Below, piece after piece: positions 1 through 5,436 of a stretch of DNA of 6,279 nt. The notes under the pieces were generated by a model. That model did no database searches and was not told where the DNA came from. It saw only the letters and a list, made by a program, of their open reading frames with translations. The position numbers were made by a program, and so were the translations under genes. Where the stretch lies: contig CAZUAS010000136.1 in NCBI GenBank assembly GCA_964618515.1, positions 1 through 6,279 of the forward strand, in the 5' to 3' direction. Source of the stretch: JAFGNW01 sp964618515. GTDB lineage: Bacteria; Zixibacteria; MSB-5A5; GN15; FEB-12. How positions within the stretch are numbered: the first letter of the stretch is position 1; each line of letters opens with the position of its first letter.

Positions 1-990
1 GCCGGTCATTCCCGGGTCAAAATATCCAAAATTAAAGATGAAAATAAATATGAACGGATAAAAGCCGGGCTCGATAAATTCGGTATCGGCGGACTGGTTA
101 TAAGCGGTGGAGACGATACCGGTTCGGTTATTCTCGATTTAGCCGCCAACGGCATCAGATGTGTACATGCCCCCAAAACGATGGACCTTGACCTTATGCC
201 TTACAGCGTTGGCGGCGATTCCACCATCAACCGGATTGCCGAAATTCTCCGTGACCTGAAAACCACCGGCCGTACCCATAACCGGGTGATGGTTATCGAG
301 GTATTCGGTCGTTACGCCGGTCACACCGCTTTCCGTGGGGGTATTGCCGGCGAAGCTGACGCTATTTTAATTCCGGAAATACCGGTCGATTTCGAAGAGT
401 TGTATCGTCACATGAAAAAAGTCTATACCAAGCGAATTATTGAGAGTGATATCAACGCCGGCACCTATACCATTGTTGTTGCCGAGGGACTAAAAAATGC
501 TTCCGGAAAGGAAATGTACGATGATTCCGCCGGGCTGGATACTTTTGGACATAAAAAACTGGCCGGAGCCGGTAAATACGTCGCCCAGGAACTCAAGAAA
601 ATGCTTAAAGCCGACACTGAAATAAAAGTCTTCATGAAAGAACAGGGTATGTTTGTGCCGGAGCTTTACGAACTACCCGAGGTCCGGGTAATCACCCCGT
701 CGCATCTTGTACGCTCCGGGTTTACCTCGGCTTATGATGCCAATTTCGGCATGGAAGCCGGTGCCAGTGCGGTACTCTGTCTTCTGGATAATATTACCGG
801 TGTTACCGTAACCGGTTTTTATAAAGACCGGGTGCATTATATGGATATCAAGGAAGCCATTAAGCAACGCCAGGTCGACCCGGACCAGGTTATCCTTTAT
901 GAACAATTGGGCTTTTGCTTTGGTCGGGTTCGCCAGGAACTTAAAGTCGAATTTGAAAAAGTAACCGGTATAATTGATCGGATTTATTAA
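1..990 (+). CDS. 6-phosphofructokinase, probably PPi-dependent type (5' truncated by window)
   Basis: Phosphorylates fructose 6-phosphate to fructose 1,6-bisphosphate in cytoplasmic glycolysis. The frame is open from base 1, so the start lies outside the window; by comparison with the family roughly 65 N-terminal residues are missing, and 329 codons are visible. The phosphate-donor loop reads GGDDT (bases 106-120), with Asp where ATP enzymes have Gly. The next key segment is PKTMDLD (172-192), with Lys before the Thr and both catalytic-region Asp residues kept. Asp plus Lys at these two sites is the established signature of pyrophosphate-using enzymes. Later come EVFGRYAGH, the usual MGR motif with Phe for Met, and PSHLVRSG, which resembles the PSYIIRS form of group III enzymes rather than the GHxQRGG form of E. 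coli PfkA. Family membership is very likely. Donor specificity (PPi versus ATP) is inferred, so I give no symbol (pfkA or pfp would apply). It ends in TAA, followed by its own terminator. Confidence 0.93.
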   Translation, partial: AGHSRVKISKIKDENKYERIKAGLDKFGIGGLVISGGDDTGSVILDLAANGIRCVHAPKTMDLDLMPYSVGGDSTINRIAEILRDLKTTGRTHNRVMVIEVFGRYAGHTAFRGGIAGEADAILIPEIPVDFEELYRHMKKVYTKRIIESDINAGTYTIVVAEGLKNASGKEMYDDSAGLDTFGHKKLAGAGKYVAQELKKMLKADTEIKVFMKEQGMFVPELYELPEVRVITPSHLVRSGFTSAYDANFGMEAGASAVLCLLDNITGVTVTGFYKDRVHYMDIKEAIKQRQVDPDQVILYEQLGFCFGRVRQELKVEFEKVTGIIDRIY

Positions 991-997
991 GGCAAAA

Positions 998-1011
998 TTA
1001 CCTTAAGGTAA
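998..1011. repeat. Perfect 14-bp palindrome
   Basis: TTACCTTAAGGTAA is its own reverse complement and lies 7 bases after the phosphofructokinase stop codon, just before its terminator. With no loop it is a poor RNA hairpin, and it could be a protein-binding site. No function can be assigned. Confidence 0.5.
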
Positions 1012-1016
1012 AAAAC

Positions 1017-1047
1017 CGTCACGATGAACTCAAAGTGACGTTTTTTT
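1017..1047 (+). terminator. Rho-independent terminator of the phosphofructokinase gene
   Basis: A perfect 6-bp stem, CGTCAC (1017-1022) with GTGACG (1035-1040), encloses a 12-base loop and is followed by seven T residues (1041-1047). It starts 26 bases after the TAA of the phosphofructokinase gene. An A-run just before the stem could extend pairing with the T tract. Confidence 0.85.
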
Positions 1048-1171
1048 ATTTCGCCGGCTTAATTTCATGTCTCAACCGGCTGTTTTGTGAAACTTTCTTT
1101 ACCTGGTGATTGTTGTAAACATCAGCGGCTGGTAAACATTCTCCTTACTTATTTACTTCAATGCCGTACAG

Positions 1172-1211
1172 CGCCTCGAACATTATCTTTTCGGAAATTC
1201 GAGGCGTTTTT
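1172..1211 (+). terminator. Terminator-like hairpin with no gene directly upstream
   Basis: A perfect 9-bp stem, CGCCTCGAA (1172-1180) with TTCGAGGCG (1198-1206), has a 17-base loop and is followed by five T residues (1207-1211). The shape fits a plus-strand intrinsic terminator. The preceding gene already ends at 1047, so this is either a back-up terminator or the 3' end of a short untranslated transcript. It lies upstream of the mscS promoter and so is not an attenuator for that promoter. Confidence 0.7.
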
Positions 1212-1302
1212 ATATCTGTCTTTACCTCTTCAAGTTGATGATCCGTAAAATATTGAATGTTCGCTTTTCTACCGAGCAAAAATGTTTTTTGATATATTTA
1301 AG

Positions 1303-1332
1303 TTGGCACCAGTACAATTTTTGTATTATAAT
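1303..1332 (+). promoter_or_regulatory. Sigma-70-type promoter for mscS operon
   Basis: TTGGCA (-35, 1303-1308) and a consensus TATAAT (-10, 1327-1332) are separated by 18 bases. Transcription would start near 1339, giving a 5' leader of about 65 bases before the mscS ATG. No other promoter of similar quality is seen in the gap. Confidence 0.7.
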
Positions 1333-1387
1333 CCAGAATGTTCGTTTGCCTTATAAAAATCGAGATACAGACGTTTTGAAATAGAAT

Positions 1388-1392
1388 GGAGG
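1388..1392 (+). promoter_or_regulatory. Ribosome binding site of mscS
   Basis: GGAGG lies 12 bases before the ATG at 1405. This spacing is a little long but it is the only good Shine-Dalgarno here. An in-frame ATG at 1420 is further away, so 1405 is preferred. Confidence 0.65.
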
Positions 1393-1404
1393 TAAAACTT
1401 AAGC

Positions 1405-2217
1405 ATGGAAACGGTCACCATGAAACTTATTGAGTGGGGTGCCAGTTATGGTCTTAAAGTACTGGGCGCTCTGGCAATTCTTATCATCGGGCGCTTTGCC
1501 GTCAGTCTGCTGACACGTATTATAAAACGTCTTCTGGAACGGAGCAAAACCGAAGTAACATTGATTAAATTCATAACTAGTCTTGCCAAAATCGCTTTAC
1601 TGACGTTTGTAATTATTGCCGCCCTGGGAACACTGGGAGTACAAACCGCCTCATTCGTTGCGGTAATCGGCGCTGCCGGACTGGCTATTGGTTTCGCTCT
1701 TCAGGGCTCCCTGGCCAATTTTGCTTCCGGGGTCATGATCGTCATTTTCCGTCCTTTTAAAGCTGGAGATTTTATCGAAGCCGGCGGCGTCAGTGGTTCG
1801 GTGGCCGCTGTTCATATTTTCAATACCATCTTAAATACTCCGGATAATAAAAAGGTGATTATTCCCAACAGCAAAATAACCGGCGACAATATCGTCAATT
1901 ACTCGGCCAACGAGATGCGACGGGTGGACCTTGTTTTCGGCATCAGTTACAACGATGACATCAAAAAAGCCAAAACCATAATGGAACGAATAATAACCGA
2001 TGACCAGAGGGTGCTTAAAGACCCCGCCCCGACCGTGGCCGTGCTGGAGCTGGCCGACAGCTCGGTTAATTTCGCCGTGCGCCCGTGGGTAAAAACCGTT
2101 GATTACTGGAGCGTCTATTTCGATATCACTGAAAAAGTAAAATTAGCTTTCGACGAACAGGGAGTTTCTATACCTTTTCCGCAAAGAGATGTTCATTTAT
2201 TCCAGGTAACAACCTGA
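1405..2217 (+). CDS. mscS: Small-conductance mechanosensitive channel MscS
   Basis: Inner-membrane channel that opens under membrane tension and releases small solutes during hypo-osmotic shock. The product is 270 residues, close to the 286 of E. coli MscS. Three hydrophobic helices are visible at about 16-37, 55-79 and 81-114. The third is the pore helix, with the family's Gly/Ala packing pattern and the invariant ALQGS (98-102), followed by FRPFKAGDFIE (115-125). The cytoplasmic beta domain has IIPNSKI (152-158), and the C-terminal alpha/beta domain ends FPQRDVHLF, as in E. coli. Of the two constriction leucines, the first is kept (L93, E. coli L105) and the second is Phe (F97, E. coli L109), which is not rare among homologues. 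The gene ends in tandem stops TGA TAA. The outer-membrane protein gene begins 17 bases later, so the two are probably cotranscribed from the promoter at 1303. Confidence 0.96.
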   Translation: METVTMKLIEWGASYGLKVLGALAILIIGRFAVSLLTRIIKRLLERSKTEVTLIKFITSLAKIALLTFVIIAALGTLGVQTASFVAVIGAAGLAIGFALQGSLANFASGVMIVIFRPFKAGDFIEAGGVSGSVAAVHIFNTILNTPDNKKVIIPNSKITGDNIVNYSANEMRRVDLVFGISYNDDIKKAKTIMERIITDDQRVLKDPAPTVAVLELADSSVNFAVRPWVKTVDYWSVYFDITEKVKLAFDEQGVSIPFPQRDVHLFQVTT

Positions 2218-2220
2218 TAA

Positions 2221-2227
2221 AAGGAGG
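2221..2227 (+). promoter_or_regulatory. Ribosome binding site of the DUF3078-like gene
   Basis: AAGGAGG is 7 bases before the ATG at 2235. It begins within three bases of the mscS TGA stop, which supports cotranscription and fixes the start. Confidence 0.85.
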
Positions 2228-2234
2228 TTTTACA

Positions 2235-3137
2235 ATGAATACCTTATTAAAAACATTGTGTTTCACCGTCATTTTTCTGCTTGGTCTGAGCATGTTTGTT
2301 TCGGCACAGGATACTGTCGCAACAACCGGGTGGAAAAAATCACTGGAAGTCGACGTTACCACCACCCAGACGGCTTATTCCGATTCCTGGGTGGGTGGCG
2401 AAATCGGCTCGTTTAACTGGGTCGGTAATCTTAACGGCGCCGCTGAAAAAAATCTCAAACCTTGGTTTAATTTCCGTTCGACCCTGAAATTGTCATTCGG
2501 TCAAACCATCAGCCAAGATACCACTAAAAACTGGAACAAACCCAGAAAATCCACTGACCTTATCGATTTCGAAAATGTTGGCCGCTTCATTCTCAACAAG
2601 ATATTCGACCCTTACGTAGCCTTCCGTCTCGAGTCACAATTCATGGACGCCTCCATAGATGCTAAAAAAAGATATTTATCACCGCTGAAACTGACCGAGT
2701 CAGCTGGTTTGGCCCGCCGCTTTTATGAAAAAGACAACGACCAGATTACCAGTCGCCTGGGTCTGGCGCTCCGCCAAACTTTTAAAACCGGAATAACCGA
2801 CAGTGTCCTTCTGACTACCGAAGATTCAACTTTTGTCGACGGTGGTATTGAATCGGTGACCGATGTCAACCTAACCCTCAGCAAGAAAATGACCTACACC
2901 GGTAAACTAACCCTGTTCAAGGCTCTCTTCTTTACGCAGAAGGATGATTTTAAAGGGACGCCGCAGGAAGATTACTGGAAATCTGTAGATGTTAACTGGG
3001 AAAATATCATCAGCGCCAACCTGTCAAAGATTATTACCGTCAATTTCTACACCCAGTTCCTTTACGACAAACAGGTCAGTACCAAGGGCCGCTTAAAAGA
3101 GACTCTGGGTATCGGTTTCGTGTTTAAACTTATTTAA
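2235..3137 (+). CDS. DUF3078-like outer-membrane beta-barrel protein
   Basis: A 300-residue exported protein of unknown function. Residues 1-24 form a Sec signal peptide: Lys at 6, a hydrophobic core at 8-22, and a VSA|QD cleavage site. The mature part starts with GWKKSLEVDVTTTQ, then SWVGGEIGSFNWVGN (51-65), the layout of the DUF3078 family, where an N-terminal GWK strand is followed by an S(N)W..GGE motif. Alternating polar and hydrophobic strands follow, such as RSTLKLSFGQTI (81-92), DPYVAFRLESQFMD (125-138) and NLSKIITVNFYTQFLYD (262-278). It ends in the strand LGIGFVFKLI (291-300), as in a porin-like barrel in the outer membrane. It follows mscS by 17 bases with a strong Shine-Dalgarno. 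Family assignment rests on motif recall rather than a profile search; an outer-membrane barrel of another DUF family is the alternative. What it binds or transports cannot be read from the sequence. Confidence 0.8.
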   Translation: MNTLLKTLCFTVIFLLGLSMFVSAQDTVATTGWKKSLEVDVTTTQTAYSDSWVGGEIGSFNWVGNLNGAAEKNLKPWFNFRSTLKLSFGQTISQDTTKNWNKPRKSTDLIDFENVGRFILNKIFDPYVAFRLESQFMDASIDAKKRYLSPLKLTESAGLARRFYEKDNDQITSRLGLALRQTFKTGITDSVLLTTEDSTFVDGGIESVTDVNLTLSKKMTYTGKLTLFKALFFTQKDDFKGTPQEDYWKSVDVNWENIISANLSKIITVNFYTQFLYDKQVSTKGRLKETLGIGFVFKLI

Positions 3138-3155
3138 AAGCAATCCGGATATATC

Positions 3156-3181
3156 AAGCGGGCTTTTCAGCCCGCTTTTTT
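3156..3181 (+). terminator. Strong Rho-independent terminator between convergent operons
   Basis: A perfect 9-bp stem, AAGCGGGCT (3156-3164) with AGCCCGCTT (3169-3177), has a TTTC loop and a T run to 3181. It starts 18 bases after the TAA of the DUF3078-like gene. Its T tract overlaps by two bases the stop codon (3180-3182) of the convergent minus-strand gene. The stem would also form in that transcript, but the minus strand lacks a proper U tract, so it is mainly a plus-strand terminator. Confidence 0.92.
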
Positions 3182-4070
3182 ATTCGGTTAATACCGGTTT
3201 TTCCGGCAGGTTAAACCTGATTTGCAGGATATTATTCCGCCGGTGAACATCGCCAAAACGATTCTGATAATCCTTAAATATAAAACCGGTACCGTCATAA
3301 TCGATTATCTCAAGATACGGGTCAAGGTTCTGTTTGAGATTTTCGAACACCGCCATTGCGGTCTCTTCGTCCGGATAAGGTATGACCATAAGAGTATAAC
3401 TGTCGAGGCTGTCTATGCGATAACTGCCGACGACACCATAAATTTTACCATCCAGTTTAAGAATATCCCCCTCCCCCAGGGTATAAAGCGGCTGCAGGGC
3501 ATACTGTCCCCGAATCAACAATTCGGACCCGCTGATTAAATTCGAATCCGGCAGATAAGAGAATAATTTAATGTCTTCAGAAGCAGGGATCTTGACCAGC
3601 ACCTGATTAACCAGACTCCGCATCACCGGTACCAGGTCCTTCCGACCGCTGAAACTGTTTACCTGAATGAAATATTTACTCTTTACCACTGTCAGCTGGA
3701 AGGGATTTAAGGTATGGCGTGCCTGTATTCCGGCCAGTGGGGTCTCCTGACCACACTTCATAAGATAGATTCCCAGGGCGGCTTCGGTTTCAGTCATTTC
3801 ATATATTTCAAGGTCTATTTCAATAGTATCTTTGCAATATCTCTGAACCGTCAAATTATCAAAACCGAATTCCAGAAACAGTTCAGCGCCGCCATCGATA
3901 TGACCATAAAGGTCATGTTTATAAAAAGATTTCGTGGCTCCCGCTTTGACCCAACCCGGTTCAAAATCAGAATCTGGTATAACACTTTCTCCAAAGGCTG
4001 ATAAAACTAATAAAAAAACGAGCAAAAAAGGCAGCGTTGTTTTATAATCCGGCATCGTTATCACTTTCAT
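3180..4070 (-). CDS. Exported DUF6599-like protein of unknown function
   Basis: A 296-residue protein. The N-terminus has a short charged stretch, then a hydrophobic segment at about 12-26 ending SAFGE, which fits a Sec signal peptide with cleavage near 27; there is no lipobox Cys. The mature part contains LYGHIDGGAELFLEFGF (54-70), then a strand-rich stretch LTVQRYCKDTIEIDLEIYEM (73-92) and EAALGIY (96-102). I recognise this order as that of the DUF6599 family. No catalytic motif is apparent. The start codon overlaps the stop of the upstream DUF362 gene in an ATGA (4067-4070), so translation is probably coupled and the two proteins likely work together outside the cytoplasm. No strong Shine-Dalgarno precedes either ATG (4070 or the in-frame ATG at 4055), which also fits coupling. 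The stop touches the convergent terminator at 3156-3181. Confidence 0.8.
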   Translation of the reverse strand: MKVITMPDYKTTLPFLLVFLLVLSAFGESVIPDSDFEPGWVKAGATKSFYKHDLYGHIDGGAELFLEFGFDNLTVQRYCKDTIEIDLEIYEMTETEAALGIYLMKCGQETPLAGIQARHTLNPFQLTVVKSKYFIQVNSFSGRKDLVPVMRSLVNQVLVKIPASEDIKLFSYLPDSNLISGSELLIRGQYALQPLYTLGEGDILKLDGKIYGVVGSYRIDSLDSYTLMVIPYPDEETAMAVFENLKQNLDPYLEIIDYDGTGFIFKDYQNRFGDVHRRNNILQIRFNLPEKPVLTE

Positions 4071-5284
4071 ATATTAACGTAAATGTGTTCCATTTTCTCG
4101 GCGTCAACCACACCCAGGCCAAGTTTTTCACCATAGCGAAGGTACTCGGTGAACATGGGATGTTCATTGACCTTGATATTCATACTCTTGCGTTTAGCTA
4201 CCATTTTATTATGACAGACCATATCCAGTGCAAAGGGGTCAGTTGCGAAATACAGAGTCTTGTATAAATAGGCGAAAGAGGCGTTCGGCATCGGCCCGCC
4301 GTCATACTGGGCGCGAAGACCATCGGTGATATTAAGTACCAGCTTGTCGCGAATAACCGGAAAAGCCAGCACTTCGGTGCAAACATCAAAAAACAACGGC
4401 CGATGCAGACGTCCCGTATTGCAGATCGCACCATAGCCGATGTTCTTGGTCGCCATTGATATCCCGTTGCCGGTATTCTTAAATACCGGGACATTGATAA
4501 TCTTGGTCAGTTTTCTAGTGAGCAGGTTGCCAAAATATGAATACCTGTCATTAAATACATGCTGATTGAGATATTGCTTATCTTTAGGTCCATCCACATC
4601 CACCCAGTAATAGATTTCTTTATCAAAATTATCGGAACTGATATGAGTACCGTCCGGCTTCAACCAGCGGCTATCGTCAGTTATGCCTTCATAAGCGGCT
4701 TCATCCATTGTCTGCAAACCCTCAATACCAACCCCGGGGAAGCGCTCCGGGGTAAAGCCGGCATCGGTTAGCGAATAATCAAAGCGGTCCCAGATGATGA
4801 TATTTTGACGCTTAAGACCGTTATCTTCCAGCCAAGCAATAATGGCATCAACTACCTCAAGGCGCGTGCTTATCAGCCCTGGCCCAACCGGGTTAATTTT
4901 AATGCCCACAATATCATCAGGTTTAAAGAATAACTTACAACTTTGCTTTAAATCAAGGCCGGTGAGCTGCTCTATCCCGGTCCGAAACATGGTCTGGACC
5001 TGTTCGGCTACCGGCAAACCATCGACCATAGCTTTTTCGTTAAATACTTCAACCGTCTTCCCCGGAAATGGTCCGGGCAGGGAGAAACTGGTTCTGGGGA
5101 AGTTCAAGACTTCTTCCAGATTAGTTTTCGGCTTTGACGGTTGTTCTTCTTTGGCTTTATCCTGTGCCCAGAGTGTCGGTGAGCCCATAAGTATCCCGGC
5201 GGAGATGATACTTCCTGCTTTGATGAAATCCCGGCGATTAACATTAAACCGGCTGTTCATGGATTGATAATATGAGCGTTTCAC
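4067..5284 (-). CDS. Tat-exported DUF362 domain-containing protein
   Basis: A 405-residue protein starting with GTG, chosen because GGGAGGT lies just upstream; the in-frame ATG at 5260 is too far from it. The leader carries a twin-arginine motif NRRDFIKAG (16-24), a hydrophobic segment (24-39) and a cleavage site LWA|QD near 40, so the protein is expected to cross the membrane already folded. The DUF362 domain follows: KPDDIVGIKINPVGPG (121-136), a helix with VVDAIIAWLEDNGL (144-157), IIIWDRFDY (162-170), KNTGNGISMATKNIGYG (269-285), and DGLRAQYDGGP (321-331) before ATDPFALD (347-354). DUF362 proteins have no firmly established reaction. Some carry ferredoxin domains, but no Cys cluster is present here. 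It is the first gene of a two-gene unit with the DUF6599-like gene (4-base overlap). No convincing promoter is seen in the 90 bases upstream. Confidence 0.9.
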   Translation of the reverse strand: MKRSYYQSMNSRFNVNRRDFIKAGSIISAGILMGSPTLWAQDKAKEEQPSKPKTNLEEVLNFPRTSFSLPGPFPGKTVEVFNEKAMVDGLPVAEQVQTMFRTGIEQLTGLDLKQSCKLFFKPDDIVGIKINPVGPGLISTRLEVVDAIIAWLEDNGLKRQNIIIWDRFDYSLTDAGFTPERFPGVGIEGLQTMDEAAYEGITDDSRWLKPDGTHISSDNFDKEIYYWVDVDGPKDKQYLNQHVFNDRYSYFGNLLTRKLTKIINVPVFKNTGNGISMATKNIGYGAICNTGRLHRPLFFDVCTEVLAFPVIRDKLVLNITDGLRAQYDGGPMPNASFAYLYKTLYFATDPFALDMVCHNKMVAKRKSMNIKVNEHPMFTEYLRYGEKLGLGVVDAEKMEHIYVNI

Positions 5285-5289
5285 AATAT

Positions 5290-5296
5290 ACCTCCC
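5290..5296 (-). promoter_or_regulatory. Ribosome binding site deciding the GTG start of the DUF362 gene
   Basis: On the minus strand GGGAGGT (5296 down to 5290) lies 5 bases before the GTG at 5284-5282. The next in-frame ATG is 24 bases further in, so the GTG is the more likely start. It also keeps the twin-arginine motif at about residue 17. Confidence 0.8.
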
Positions 5297-5371
5297 GAAT
5301 ATTTTTAAATTTATTTCTGAATAAAAGCTACAGCGAAAAAATCCTTTTTACAAGAAAATAGTACAAATCTT

Positions 5372-5408
5372 AAAAAAAGGCTGTTTCTTAAATTAAAGTA
5401 ACAGCCTT
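5372..5408 (-). terminator. Rho-independent terminator of the paralogous-domain gene
   Basis: Read on the minus strand, AAGGCTGTT and AACAGCCTT (plus coordinates 5400-5408 and 5377-5385) form a 9-bp stem with a 14-base loop, followed by a U tract from the A-run at 5372-5378. It sits about 30 bases past the distal stop (5437) of the gene to its right and upstream of the DUF362 gene. It therefore separates the two minus-strand units. Confidence 0.88.
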
Positions 5409-5436
5409 AAGTTTATCAGCATGATATTATAATAAA

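Larger units (their letters stand above)
991..1404. other. Intergenic region between phosphofructokinase and mscS
   Basis: This 414-base stretch has no credible protein gene on either strand. It contains a perfect 14-bp palindrome (998-1011), the phosphofructokinase terminator, an orphan terminator-like hairpin (1172-1211), a 9-base direct repeat GAATGTTCG (1255-1263 and 1336-1344), and a sigma-70 promoter with a leader of about 65 bases in front of mscS. The 1048-1171 segment has no identified content beyond weak hairpins, for example TGAT/ATCA at 1107-1124. Confidence 0.7.

Noticed and set aside
1053..1087. GCCGG/CCGGC hairpin followed by TGTTTT as another terminator
   Set aside because: Only a 5-bp stem with an 18-base loop and a weak, interrupted T run.
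1161..1238. A 25-codon reading frame (starting MPYSASNIIF) across the orphan hairpin
   Set aside because: No Shine-Dalgarno in front of it, no recognisable product, and its bases are better explained by the terminator-like stem.
1304..1326. TGGCAC as a sigma-54 -24 element upstream of mscS
   Set aside because: No TTGCA-like -12 element at the required spacing; the sigma-70 match is much better.
3222..4001. Plus-strand open frames at 3222-3539 and 3714-4001 opposite the DUF6599-like gene
   Set aside because: Antisense shadows with low-complexity hydrophobic translations and no Shine-Dalgarno.
4198..5267. Several open frames on both strands inside the DUF362 gene (for example 4842-5267 plus and 4198-4494 minus)
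   Set aside because: They are out-of-frame shadows of a clearly conserved gene, with no family match or ribosome binding site.
5325..5353. Possible minus-strand promoter TTGTAA-17-TAGCTT for the DUF362 gene
   Set aside because: The -10 matches the consensus at only 3 of 6 bases in an AT-rich stretch; not strong enough to list as a feature.
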